Assembly: GCF_001544355.1 (NCBI RefSeq)
Contig: NZ_BCQI01000001.1
Location: forward strand, 62,001 to 126,000
Direction: 5' to 3'
DNA length: 64,000 nucleotides
Source: Alicyclobacillus acidiphilus NBRC 100859
GTDB lineage: Bacteria; Bacillota; Bacilli; Alicyclobacillales; Alicyclobacillaceae
Shown here in pieces: positions 1-6,889 of this stretch. The first letter of the stretch is position 1. Every line of letters starts with the position of its first letter. Position numbers and translations under genes: made by a program. A model generated the notes under the pieces. It was not told the DNA's origin and did no database searches. It was given only the letters and a program-made list of their open reading frames with translations.

Positions 1-786
1 TTGGCGAACTCGCTCACGCGTCACACCAATCATCTTCCCAACCCGTTCCAAAGTCATGGGTTCTCCCCCGGACAAACCGTACCTTAGGCTTATAATTTTC
101 GCTTCCCGCTCCGTCAACTGCCCGAGCATATCCCGAATCAGGCTCTTCTGTTCCTCACGAATCAACCCTTCGTGCAGATCTTCCTGGTTGTCGTCTCGGA
201 TGACGGCCTTCAACGACATGTCTCCCTCTTCCCCCATGTCGATCTCCATCGACAGCGGTTCCGCCATCCACGTCATCAACAATTCAATATGAGCCGGACT
301 CTTCTTGAGCTTCTCTGCGAGGTACTCAATGGATGGCTCTTTTCCCAATTGCGAATATGCTGTATACCATTCCACTTTCAGTCGACGGAGATCGTCGAAA
401 CTGTGCACCGGCAATCGAACCAATCGCGACTTGTCGGCGATTGCCCGTGTGATCGACTGTCGTATCCACCAGGTGGCATACGTACTGAATTTGTATCCGG
501 AATTGGGGTTGTACTTTCCCACGGCTTTGATCAACCCCAGATTCCCTTCCTGAATCAAATCCTCAAACTCCAACCCTCGCCCCCTATACTTTTTGGCGAT
601 AGACACAACGAGTCGAAGATTCGACCTGACCATTTGCTGCTTTGCATCCAGGTCTCCCGACAGCGCCAAGTTCGACAGTCGAATTTCATCATCTCGGTGC
701 AGCAAATGAAATCGACTGATTTGCGCGAGATAGTCGACGACCAACTCGTGAACGTGTGAGTTCGGATCCATCTGTTCGATTGCCAC
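1..786 (-). CDS. SigA-like (group 2) RNA polymerase sigma-70 factor, partial
   Basis: An open frame runs from the GTG at 786 to the window edge (262 residues); the end of region 4.2 lies outside. Region 2 is clear: '[20 protein letters not shown]' at about 57-76, then '[13 protein letters not shown]', and the -10 recognition helix '[10 protein letters not shown]' at 103-112. Region 3 follows, and region 4.2 begins with the helix-turn-helix '[19 protein letters not shown]' (244-262). There is no long acidic region 1.1 as in housekeeping SigA, so I read it as a secondary SigA-like factor. GTG 786 is preferred because GGAGG lies 9 nt upstream; the ATG at 792 is only 3 nt from it. The gene sits directly behind a terminator hairpin and a fluoride-riboswitch-like leader, suggesting control by transcription attenuation. 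Confidence 0.9.
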   Translation of the reverse strand, partial: MAIEQMDPNSHVHELVVDYLAQISRFHLLHRDDEIRLSNLALSGDLDAKQQMVRSNLRLVVSIAKKYRGRGLEFEDLIQEGNLGLIKAVGKYNPNSGYKFSTYATWWIRQSITRAIADKSRLVRLPVHSFDDLRRLKVEWYTAYSQLGKEPSIEYLAEKLKKSPAHIELLMTWMAEPLSMEIDMGEEGDMSLKAVIRDDNQEDLHEGLIREEQKSLIRDMLGQLTEREAKIISLRYGLSGGEPMTLERVGKMIGVTRERVRQ

Positions 787-803
787 GAACATGCACCTCC
801 ATG

Positions 804-844
804 AAAAAGGCTCCTGCGAACGACAAAATCCATTCGCAGGAGCC
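804..844 (-). terminator. Intrinsic terminator in the leader of the sigma factor gene
   Basis: A perfect 12-bp stem (arms at 809-820 and 833-844, sequence GGCTCCTGCGAA and complement) is followed on the minus strand by TTTTT and then, within a few bases, by the Shine-Dalgarno site and start of the sigma gene. The 5' arm of the hairpin is also the 3' strand of the upstream aptamer-like fold, so the two structures would be mutually exclusive. Confidence 0.85.
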
Positions 845-884
845 ATCAGCCCTCAACGGGCGGTTATGCGGCTATCTTTAAGGA
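835..884 (-). promoter_or_regulatory. Fluoride (crcB-type) riboswitch-like leader, divergent
   Basis: On the minus strand this reads GATAGCC-GC-ATAACC, then a GCCC..GGGC stem, then TGATGGCTCCTGC. That matches the 3' half of the fluoride riboswitch (UAACC, short P3 stem, UGAUG-nCUCC). The AGCC/GGCU pairing could serve as a shortened P1. The 5' half is not canonical: the GGCGAU..CGCC pseudoknot strands are not present. It is therefore either a degenerate fluoride aptamer, a variant with altered specificity, or a relative. Its layout relative to the terminator is the same as in the canonical crcB riboswitch at 2549-2594. Confidence 0.55.
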
Positions 885-912
885 ACACAAAACGCAATAT
901 TGGCCACTCGCC

Positions 913-1470
913 ATGTGCTCCGCCGTCATACTGACGATAATCAGGGCGCTGCTGGTTCTGGCGGTCGGACGGCTCGCACTACTGTCCGGCGTTCAATTGG
1001 GACTTGGAATCGTCCTGTTTGCCCTCGCAATTCGTACCGCAACCATCGACAGCCCGCAAAATCGTATCACAGGCCGCCACCCCAAGATGCTGAACACATC
1101 CTTGCTCAAACTCCTCGGACTCGTGATGATAACCGACTTCGCGGTCAGCTTTGACAACCTCGTTGCCATTGTCGCTGTGACGACCCACGTCGCCGCGGTG
1201 GCAATCGGGGTGTTCTTCAGTATCGTGCCGCTGCTTCTTCTGCTCCCCGTTATCACGAAAGTATTTACAGAAATGCCCTGGGTCCAAATCATAGCATCAG
1301 GCGTTATGACACAGACGGCGGTAAAAGCCATGATGAAAGACCCGTTCATTCGGGATCGCTTACCCGCTCATTCTGTCAACCCTGCTCATGTTTCCCTCAT
1401 CGCCGCCGTTCTGTTCGTGGCCATCGAATTCGCGATGTACATTCGAAAAATCAGAGCGACGAGAAAGTAG
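913..1470 (+). CDS. TerC-family membrane protein, apparently N-terminally truncated
   Basis: This 185-residue, highly hydrophobic protein resembles the YjbE/TerC family, whose members act in manganese and other metal efflux. The second conserved acidic motif 'DFAVSFDNLVAI' is present (about residues 75-86), as is the C-terminal hydrophobic segment. The family's first acidic motif (around SGDN) is missing. In frame, homologous-looking sequence ('KEHKTQYWPLA') continues upstream of the ATG into the fluoride-riboswitch-like region, where similarity stops. I infer loss of about 35-40 N-terminal residues at a rearrangement junction. No Shine-Dalgarno site precedes the ATG, so it may be a remnant rather than a working gene. 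Confidence 0.6.
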   Translation: MCSAVILTIIRALLVLAVGRLALLSGVQLGLGIVLFALAIRTATIDSPQNRITGRHPKMLNTSLLKLLGLVMITDFAVSFDNLVAIVAVTTHVAAVAIGVFFSIVPLLLLLPVITKVFTEMPWVQIIASGVMTQTAVKAMMKDPFIRDRLPAHSVNPAHVSLIAAVLFVAIEFAMYIRKIRATRK

Positions 1471-1606
1471 ACCAGACGCAAGCGCTCGCTTGAGCATTGG
1501 GGACATGAAAAACGGGCGGCCTGTGTAGTCGCTTGTCTGTTTATGAGACAGCTTTGCCTCCATATCGTGACAGTAACTGCCTTCCACGAATATGGGGTGT
1601 GAAAAA

Positions 1607-2149
1607 GTGGGAATTCCCGGTTTGGTGATGAGCTTGGTCCTCGGCGTCAGCTCAAACCTCGACAATGTCGGCATCGGACTCTCTTACGGTATGCATCGTA
1701 CGCGGATTCCGCTGTTCTTCAGTATCGCTGTCGCTGTGATGTCGTTCTCAGCATGTTTCTTCGGCGCTTTGACCGGAAGAAGGATTATCGGTATCGCTTC
1801 TGCTCATCAGTGGAGTTTGGTCGGCTCATGCATTTTGATCGCAATCGGCCTGTGGACCGCCGTTCAGTCCGTCGTGGCGAAAGACACCCCGTCCATAGAC
1901 AGTCGTTTCATCCGATTTCATGAGATGATGCTGATCGGTACCGCGCAAGCGATGGGCGATCTTTCCATCGGCTTTGGCAGTGTCTTTACTGGAATCAATG
2001 GATGGGCGACCGCCGCCAGTGTCGGGATGTTCAGTTTCGCATTCCTGGTCGTGCCGTCATTGATTCGTCGATGGATACCGCCACAATTCACAAAGTACGC
2101 TGCGTTTTTGTCTGGTGTAGCGCTCGTCGTCGTTGGATTGATCGACTAG
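1607..2149 (+). CDS. MntP/YtaF-like membrane protein (putative metal efflux)
   Basis: An 180-residue protein with about six hydrophobic segments and two related halves. Each half carries an acidic transmembrane motif ('SSNLDNVGIGLSYGM' near the N terminus and 'GDLSIGFGSVFTG' in the second half), the layout of the MntP manganese exporter and the sporulation protein YtaF. GTG 1607 is chosen because GGGGTG lies 7 nt upstream; the ATG at 1592 has no ribosome site. It follows the TerC-like gene on the same strand, and its 3' end overlaps that of the convergent crcB by about 60 nt. The substrate is not shown by the sequence; manganese is the family precedent. Confidence 0.7.
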   Translation: MGIPGLVMSLVLGVSSNLDNVGIGLSYGMHRTRIPLFFSIAVAVMSFSACFFGALTGRRIIGIASAHQWSLVGSCILIAIGLWTAVQSVVAKDTPSIDSRFIRFHEMMLIGTAQAMGDLSIGFGSVFTGINGWATAASVGMFSFAFLVVPSLIRRWIPPQFTKYAAFLSGVALVVVGLID

Positions 2150-2495
2150 CCGACGTGTACAGGCTCCCCGATATTCGCCTCCCCAAATACGCGAGACTGA
2201 TCCCGCCAACGATTGTTCCTAGAATATAGATGCCAGAGAGCCATGGATGGTTTCCCATGAGATGGACGGCATCTTCCGCAAACGAGGAGAACGTTGTGAA
2301 CGAGCCCAGAAAGCCCGCGGATAGGCCGTCGTGAATCCAAGGTCTCACCGCATGGAATTCCACGAAGCCGTTCAATCCCCCGAGACAGAAAGCGCCGATC
2401 AGATTGACTGCCAATGTCGCAACCATACCTTCTCCAACCGCAAAGCGAGCGATCCCGCCCATCGCTCCGAGTATGAACACAAGAATGATGTTCAT
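2088..2495 (-). CDS. crcB: Fluoride ion channel FluC/CrcB
   Basis: A 135-residue, four-helix protein that exports toxic fluoride through a dual-topology dimer. It carries the family signature 'GGIAR' near residue 10 and the pore motif 'GFLGSFTTFSSF' at about 61-72, with Phe and polar residues in place. The last ~25 residues are basic and hydrophilic, beyond the usual family end, and overlap the convergent MntP-like gene. ATG 2495 has GAGGAGG 8 nt upstream. Expression is almost certainly fluoride-controlled, because a canonical fluoride riboswitch and overlapping terminator lie immediately upstream, behind a good promoter. Only one FluC gene is visible here, consistent with a homodimer. Confidence 0.93.
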   Translation of the reverse strand: MNIILVFILGAMGGIARFAVGEGMVATLAVNLIGAFCLGGLNGFVEFHAVRPWIHDGLSAGFLGSFTTFSSFAEDAVHLMGNHPWLSGIYILGTIVGGISLAYLGRRISGSLYTSASRSIQRRRALHQTKTQRTL

Positions 2496-2511
2496 TGAGT
2501 CTTCCTCCTCG

Positions 2512-2559
2512 CCTACAAACAAAATGACTCCTGCGAATGGAACATCTCGCAGGAGTCAT
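2512..2559 (-). terminator. Riboswitch-controlled terminator upstream of crcB
   Basis: A 13-bp stem with arms at 2524-2536 and 2547-2559, followed on the minus strand by TTTTGTTTG. Its 5' arm contains the ACTCC strand needed for riboswitch P1, so fluoride binding to the aptamer would prevent termination and let crcB be transcribed. Confidence 0.85.
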
Positions 2560-2594
2560 TAGTCCTTTCGGACGTTACGGTGAACTCCATCACC
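2549..2594 (-). promoter_or_regulatory. Fluoride riboswitch (crcB motif)
   Basis: On the minus strand the element reads GGTGATGGAGTTCACC, then GTAAC, then a GTCC-GAAA-GGAC stem, then TAATGACTCCTGC. All defining parts are present: the GGTGA/TCACC pseudoknot strands, P1 (GGAGT/ACTCC), P3 with a GAAA loop, and the conserved AATGACTCC 3' strand. It lies between a promoter and crcB and overlaps a terminator, the classic fluoride-ON arrangement. Confidence 0.95.
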
Positions 2595-2609
2595 GATTCG
2601 TTTGTCACC

Positions 2610-2637
2610 ATGATACGCCTCGTTGAGCATCTTGCAA
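2610..2637 (-). promoter_or_regulatory. Sigma-A-type promoter of the crcB riboswitch transcript
   Basis: -35 TTGCAA (2632-2637) and -10 TATCAT (2610-2615) on the minus strand, separated by 16 bp. Transcription would start just before the riboswitch. Confidence 0.6.
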
Positions 2638-2884
2638 CGAACATTTACCCAATCCGTGAGGACCTAGCGGCCCCCACGGCCAAAGCCATTCGGAGAGGGG
2701 AAGTCTCGATTGGCTTGAAATACCATAGTCGACTCATCGCCAAAACGGATACGGACATCTGATCGGTCCACCCAAACGCCCAAAATTCACTTTGTCCCAA
2801 GTCAATTGGACACGTTACTGTCCGTTTGTCCAGTTCCTCAACGGTGGCGATCTCGTACCCTAGCGAGTGACAAATTTATTAAAT
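2638..2884. other. Intergenic stretch with no recognised gene
   Basis: Between the crcB promoter and the second MntP-like gene I see no supported coding sequence. A 60-codon frame starting at 2580 overlaps the riboswitch, has no ribosome site, and its product resembles nothing I know. A short imperfect dyad (TTGGACA ... TGTCC around 2803-2834) could be an operator, but this is only a visual impression. Confidence 0.4.
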
Positions 2885-2897
2885 TGAGGTGTGGTCA

Positions 2898-3002
2898 ATG
2901 ACAAACTCACTTTCAACATCTATCGATGCACAGGACGGTGAGTGTGATGGGGTGGGCATCGCTTATTGCGGTCAATCTGATTGGAATTGGTTCGAATTTT
3001 GA
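2898..3002 (+). CDS. Possible 34-codon upstream ORF overlapping the MntP-like gene
   Basis: An ATG with a good ribosome site (GAGGTG, 7 nt upstream) opens a 34-codon frame that ends at a TGA inside the following gene, in a different frame. The real MntP-like start has a much weaker site. This may be a leader peptide for translational coupling, or a sign that the larger gene once started here and suffered a frameshift. The peptide (beginning MTNSLSTSIDAQDGE) has no recognisable function. Confidence 0.35.
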   Translation: MTNSLSTSIDAQDGECDGVGIAYCGQSDWNWFEF

Positions 3003-3516
3003 CAACACTGGAGTAGGATTGGCATATGGCGCCGACAAGATCAAATTCCCGCACTGGGTGAACGCGATAGCAAACATCGTCGGCGGAACCATGGGTCTAT
3101 TGGGCGCGTTTGTCGGCGACGAGATTTCGCAGCTCATGCCCGTTGCCGTCGCGGACTGGCTTTCTTGCATCGCATTGTGTGGAATCGGAATGTTCTTTTG
3201 GTACGCGGCGTACATCCATCCACACCTATCAAGAAAAGCGAAGCATCTGAGGATCCCCATGCCCGGCCTCTGGCAAGGGATTGTCCTTGGATTTGTCATG
3301 TCGCTCGACAATATCGTTCTCGGTTTTGGTTCAACCGTATCAGGCACAACGTCGCTCTGGATGTGTGCCATCAGCATCGCTGTGTGGGGTTACATTCTGC
3401 TGTGGTTGGGACATATGATTGGTTACGGCCTATTCGCGCGATTCGTTGGCAAATACTCGTCGCTGGTCTCGGGTGTCCTACTGATTGGCGTTGGCATGTA
3501 CCAAATCTACGGCTGA
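2944..3516 (+). CDS. MntP/YtaF-like membrane protein, second copy
   Basis: A 190-residue polytopic membrane protein related to the 1607-2149 gene. Its first half has 'GSNFDNTGVGLAYGADKIKF' and the second 'GFVMSLDNIVLGFGS', the paired acidic transmembrane motifs of the MntP/YtaF group, each followed by further hydrophobic helices. The start is uncertain: GTG 2944 (AGGA 8 nt upstream), ATG 2947 and ATG 2926 are all possible, and family alignment favours a start next to MGWASL. It is the rightmost gene of the ion-stress island. A role in divalent metal export is inferred from the family only. Confidence 0.7.
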   Translation: MMGWASLIAVNLIGIGSNFDNTGVGLAYGADKIKFPHWVNAIANIVGGTMGLLGAFVGDEISQLMPVAVADWLSCIALCGIGMFFWYAAYIHPHLSRKAKHLRIPMPGLWQGIVLGFVMSLDNIVLGFGSTVSGTTSLWMCAISIAVWGYILLWLGHMIGYGLFARFVGKYSSLVSGVLLIGVGMYQIYG

Positions 3517-3592
3517 AACTCACATCCGTTTCCTAGGAAACTGCGAGCAGCAGCCAAACGTCAGAATCTGCATCCGTCCAGGCAAGTGAGGC

Positions 3593-3633
3593 GCATCAAG
3601 AGCGGGTGCGCAACGAACACCTGCTCTTGATGC
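3593..3633. repeat. Inverted repeat downstream of the substrate-binding protein gene
   Basis: Arms of 16 bp (GCATCAAGAGCGGGTG and its complement with one mismatch) around a 9-nt loop. It lies between the convergent MntP-like gene and the binding-protein gene and could terminate both, though neither side has a good T-run. Confidence 0.55.
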
Positions 3634-3688
3634 ATGTTGATGATGCGTCGGATCCATAGTTGAACCACTCAGCTACGCAGTTGACACG

Positions 3689-5359
3689 TCAGTTCACAGG
3701 TTTCAGATGCATCACGACAATCGCCGCACCCTCGTAATTCCATATCGACGGCGAAATATAGGCGTTGCTTGCCGACGGCCAATTCGTATATCGGCTTGTA
3801 TTGTACTCGTACCACGTCGCACCATACAACAACGGTATGGTGGGGAGTTGTTCAGCGACGACCCGCTCAATTTTGTAAACCAATTGTTCTTGCTGCGTTG
3901 GATCCGTAGTCTGCGCAAATTGATCCAACGCCTGATTGACAGTTGGGTTGTTAAACTGCATCCAGTCAGCTTCGCCGTGCGGATCATAGTTTTCCTGATA
4001 CACATAGTACGGGTTTGGCCCGCCATATGCGGCATTGATAGCCAACTGGAATTGATGCGCGGACAACTGATTTTGGTAAGCCGTCGCAGTGACTTCTTTG
4101 ACATTTACTTGAATACCAATTTTCTTCAGGTCGTCTGCGATCAGCGACGCGTCCGTATCTTCGTCAGACCAACCGGCTACGACAATCAAGGTAAAACTAA
4201 GCGGCTTTCCACTTGGAGACACGAGAATACCGGACGAATTTTTCTTATAGCCAGCCTTGTTCAGCAGCGCTTCCGCGCTGGCAGGGTTGTAGCTGAACGA
4301 TTTGTCCTGAGCGGGCAAATTTGGATCTTGCCAGGAACTCATGTTGTACGGAACGGCATCCGGCTCGGCCGGTTTGTCGTAACCGTCCTCCCCTTTTGAC
4401 GCAAGATCATTGCGGTTGATTGCCATGCTCATCGCGCGACGCACGACCGCCTGGTTCAAAAGAGGATTTTTCAGATCGACCGATAGATTCAGCGTAACGC
4501 CGAGCGGAAACCAGTAATGATTATTCGGGCTCTTTGCCGCATACACCTGTTGAATATTCGGCATAAATACAGCCGCCCAGTCGATCTCTCCTTGAATCAT
4601 GGCCAGACTCGCGCTCGCGTTCGAATCAAACGCAGGAAAATTGAGTTCCGGCACAGGCGGTTTTCCCCGATAATAGTTGGGGTTTGCCTTCAGCGTGTAG
4701 TCCTGCGGAGCAAAGCTATTCAAGACATATGGCCCAGTACCAACTGGGTTGGTGATGGTGACTTTCGTCGGATTGCTGATCTTTGACCAGATATGCTGCG
4801 GAACAATGTACGTTCCCAGCACGTACTCAAGACCGAATGGGACGTTCGCGTTCTTAAAGTTGAAAATAACCGTATTGTCCCCCTTGGTCGCCACGCTGGA
4901 CAACTGTGTCCAAATTCCATTCGTGTCGGCTGAAGGATCCTTCTTTAACAAATCGAATGTGAATGCGACATCATTCGCTGTAAACGGCTGACCGTCCGTC
5001 CACTTTGCCTTCGGGTTCAAGGAAACCGTCAACGTCTTGTTGCCGTTGCTCCATTTGTACGATTGACCCAAAATGGGCCACATTTTACCTGTTTGGGTGT
5101 CATAGTAGAAAAGAGACTCATAAATAAAACCGAAGGTTCCGTAATCATTTGTTACGGCAAATGGATTAAAGTTGTCCGCATAATTGCCAGATGGTGTTGG
5201 AAGAATCGTGATGGATTTGCCTTGGGTCGCCGTGGTCGATGCGGCTCCCACGGTGCTTGATGAAGTCGTGTCAACCCTATGACTTACCATCCCCGCCACC
5301 AACGCGAGGCCAACGACTGCCGTTCCTGCGGACAACCTGATTTTCGCTGCCGATTTCAT
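3689..5359 (-). CDS. ABC transporter substrate-binding protein, peptide/oligopeptide family (SBP_bac_5)
   Basis: A 556-residue extracytoplasmic solute-binding protein of the OppA/DppA class. An N-terminal signal peptide (basic MKSAAKIR, then a hydrophobic stretch to about residue 26) precedes a low-complexity Ser/Thr linker. The mature domain has family features such as 'GTGPYVL', 'NPNYYRG' and 'LLNKAGYKK'. There is no lipobox cysteine, unlike most Firmicute homologues, so anchoring is unclear. ATG 5359 is supported by GGGGGAA 6-7 nt upstream. No permease or ATPase genes are adjacent, so it is an orphan component. A cre-like site upstream suggests carbon catabolite control. Confidence 0.9.
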   Translation of the reverse strand: MKSAAKIRLSAGTAVVGLALVAGMVSHRVDTTSSSTVGAASTTATQGKSITILPTPSGNYADNFNPFAVTNDYGTFGFIYESLFYYDTQTGKMWPILGQSYKWSNGNKTLTVSLNPKAKWTDGQPFTANDVAFTFDLLKKDPSADTNGIWTQLSSVATKGDNTVIFNFKNANVPFGLEYVLGTYIVPQHIWSKISNPTKVTITNPVGTGPYVLNSFAPQDYTLKANPNYYRGKPPVPELNFPAFDSNASASLAMIQGEIDWAAVFMPNIQQVYAAKSPNNHYWFPLGVTLNLSVDLKNPLLNQAVVRRAMSMAINRNDLASKGEDGYDKPAEPDAVPYNMSSWQDPNLPAQDKSFSYNPASAEALLNKAGYKKNSSGILVSPSGKPLSFTLIVVAGWSDEDTDASLIADDLKKIGIQVNVKEVTATAYQNQLSAHQFQLAINAAYGGPNPYYVYQENYDPHGEADWMQFNNPTVNQALDQFAQTTDPTQQEQLVYKIERVVAEQLPTIPLLYGATWYEYNTSRYTNWPSASNAYISPSIWNYEGAAIVVMHLKPVN

Positions 5360-5730
5360 CGTATTCCCCCTTTTAAGCAGTTCGAGTTCTTGTGACCAAC
5401 GGAAGAAACAAAAAACAACTTGTTTCCCACAACTCAGAATTTGCACTTTGCTCTTCCGCTCGCCCGGAAACGCCGACATCGACGTCCCGCCATACGGCGG
5501 TCATATAAGAAAGCGCTTACATCAATTTGGCAGAAACGCCTCCTCATGCGCTGGTGCCACCACCTCCCCTCGTGTGAAGCGTCTATTTGTTTACAACACA
5601 AACGATTTGTCATCCATTCTAGGATTGTGGTTCATCGTAGTCATGTGAATATTCCGACCATTTATTGTCGTTCTAAATCATGTTGGGCACACGACGAGCG
5701 TACTGACTACAGACTCACAGGTTCGCAAAA
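5360..5730. other. Long 5' region of the substrate-binding protein gene
   Basis: About 370 nt without a supported gene. Apart from the cre-like site and a small CCGCC/GGCGG hairpin near 5487-5500 I see no RNA gene or second open frame. The strand composition is AT-richer than the flanking genes, as expected for a promoter region. Confidence 0.5.
5508..5521 (-). promoter_or_regulatory. CcpA cre-like site upstream of the substrate-binding protein
   Basis: TGTAAGCGCTTTCT on the minus strand closely matches the catabolite-responsive element (TGWAARCGYTWNCW). It lies about 150 nt upstream of the ATG at 5359, close to a TTATAT sequence that may be a -10 element, a position typical of repression. 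Confidence 0.6.
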
Positions 5731-5761
5731 CGCAAAACGGACCCACCTGTAAGGTGGACCC
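5731..5761 (-). terminator. Terminator of the tRNA operon
   Basis: A nine-pair stem with two G-U pairs (GGGTCCACC / GGTGGGTCC, loop TTACA) followed on the minus strand by GTTTTGCGTTTTG, just downstream of tRNA-Val. Confidence 0.7.
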
Positions 5762-5795
5762 ATCCCGATCATCCGCGCCGTTGCGGGATTTTTTG

Positions 5796-5871
5796 TGGTG
5801 GGCGTTGACGGGCTCGAACCGCCGACCCTCTGCTTGTAAGGCAGATGCTCTCCCAACTGAGCTAAACGCCC
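5796..5871 (-). tRNA. tRNA-Val (anticodon TAC)
   Basis: Acceptor GGGCGTT/AACGCCC, anticodon loop CTTACAA, T-loop TTCGAGC and an encoded 3' ACCA. Last gene of the seven-tRNA operon. Confidence 0.97.
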
Positions 5872-5874
5872 GCA

Positions 5875-5950
5875 TGGAGCTCCCAACCAGGCTTGAACTG
5901 GTGACCTCATCCTTACCATGGATGCGCTCTGCCAACTGAGCTATGGGAGC
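5875..5950 (-). tRNA. tRNA-Thr (anticodon GGT)
   Basis: Acceptor GCTCCCA/TGGGAGC, anticodon loop ATGGTAA, T-loop TTCAAGC, encoded CCA. Confidence 0.97.
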
Positions 5951-6029
5951 ACGATACGCAAGACACGAAACCCAAAGCTGGAACGAAGTTGATGAAAAAA
6001 CAACGCGGCGGCGGTGATAAAAAGATTCC

Positions 6030-6104
6030 TGGCTCCCCGAGTAGGATTCGAACCTACGACCCTCCGGTTAACAGCCGGATGCTCTACCGCTGAGCTATCG
6101 AGGA
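6030..6104 (-). tRNA. tRNA-Asn (anticodon GTT)
   Basis: Acceptor TCCTCGA/TCGGGGA with wobble pairs, anticodon loop CTGTTAA, T-loop TTCGAAT, encoded GCCA end. Confidence 0.97.
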
Positions 6105-6109
6105 ACGGT

Positions 6110-6185
6110 TGGTGGAGGTAGACGGATTCGAACCGACGACCCCCTGCTTGCAAGGCAGGTGCTCTCCCAGCTGAGCTATACCCCC
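6110..6185 (-). tRNA. tRNA-Ala (anticodon TGC)
   Basis: Acceptor GGGGGTA/TACCTCC, anticodon loop CTTGCAA, T-loop TTCGAAT, encoded ACCA. Confidence 0.97.
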
Positions 6186-6197
6186 TAAGCAGGAATC

Positions 6198-6273
6198 TGG
6201 CAGGGGCGGCAGGATTCGAACCCACGACATGCGGTTTTGGAGACCGCCGTTCTACCAGCTGAACTACGCCCCT
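6198..6273 (-). tRNA. tRNA-Trp (anticodon CCA)
   Basis: Acceptor AGGGGCG/CGCCCCT, anticodon loop CTCCAAA, T-loop TTCGAAT, encoded GCCA. Confidence 0.97.
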
Positions 6274-6280
6274 ATGATGT

Positions 6281-6364
6281 TGGTGGAGGGAGAAGGATTC
6301 GAACCTTCGAAGCTTCCGCAACGGATTTACAGTCCGCCCCATTTGGCCACTTTGGTATCCCTCC
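6281..6364 (-). tRNA. tRNA-Tyr (anticodon GTA)
   Basis: An 84-nt class II tRNA with a long variable arm. Acceptor GGAGGGA/TCCCTCC, anticodon loop CTGTAAA, encoded ACCA. Confidence 0.97.
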
Positions 6365-6368
6365 GAGT

Positions 6369-6444
<76 letters not shown>

Positions 6445-6463
6445 ATCCGTGGCGACAGGTTTT

Positions 6464-6493
6464 AAAATAGCACACGGTCATCTTATTTGTCAA
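6464..6493 (-). promoter_or_regulatory. Promoter of the tRNA operon
   Basis: Consensus -35 TTGACA (6488-6493) and -10 TATTTT (6464-6469), 18 bp apart, about 20 nt upstream of the first tRNA. Confidence 0.75.
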
Positions 6494-6557
6494 CGCAAAA
6501 ATCCGTGCACGGCCAAAGGTAAAAACGGGAAGCTTTCGCGAACGTCCTGCGAATGGC

Positions 6558-6583
6558 GCAAATCGGGCCACACCAGCCCGAAA
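6558..6583 (-). terminator. Possible terminator after hfq
   Basis: A TCGGGC/GCCCGA stem with a 7-nt loop, followed on the minus strand by TTTG only. Weak, but placed between hfq and the tRNA promoter. Confidence 0.35.
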
Positions 6584-6599
6584 TCGGGCCGGAGATGGC

Positions 6600-6854
6600 C
6601 TAGGCTTGCCCCTCGTCAGTCTCTGCGGATTCGACCACCAACGACACCTGGCGCATCGGGATAAAGGTGGAAATGGCGTGCTTGTAGATCATCTGCTGCT
6701 TGCCGTCCGCTTCCACGACGATGGTGAAATTATCAAACGCGCGGACAATGCCGCGAATTTGAAAACCGTTGACCAAATACACAATCACCGGTATTTTGTC
6801 TTTTCGAACTTGATTCAAAAATGTATCTTGAATGTTGATTTGTTGCTTCGACAT
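6600..6854 (-). CDS. hfq: RNA-binding protein Hfq
   Basis: An 84-residue Sm-like protein. The Sm1 motif ('[20 protein letters not shown]', '[11 protein letters not shown]', 'FDNFTI') and the Sm2 motif ('IYKHAISTF') are intact, so a hexameric ring binding A- and U-rich RNA is expected. ATG 6854 is preferred over GTG 6866 because the GGAGA site is correctly placed only for the ATG. It is the last gene after miaA, the same miaA-hfq order as in many bacteria. In Bacilli the role in small-RNA regulation is usually modest. Confidence 0.96.
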   Translation of the reverse strand: MSKQQINIQDTFLNQVRKDKIPVIVYLVNGFQIRGIVRAFDNFTIVVEADGKQQMIYKHAISTFIPMRQVSLVVESAETDEGQA

Positions 6855-6889
6855 CTGGCAGTTCACTCTCCATTCTCCGGATCGCTTAT

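Noticed and set aside
2580-2762. Plus-strand 60-codon frame overlapping the fluoride riboswitch
   Set aside because: No ribosome site, starts inside the riboswitch, and the product has no recognisable features.
3689-5479. Longer form of the substrate-binding protein starting upstream of ATG 5359
   Set aside because: The extra 40 residues lack a signal-peptide pattern, and the GGGGGAA site fits only ATG 5359.
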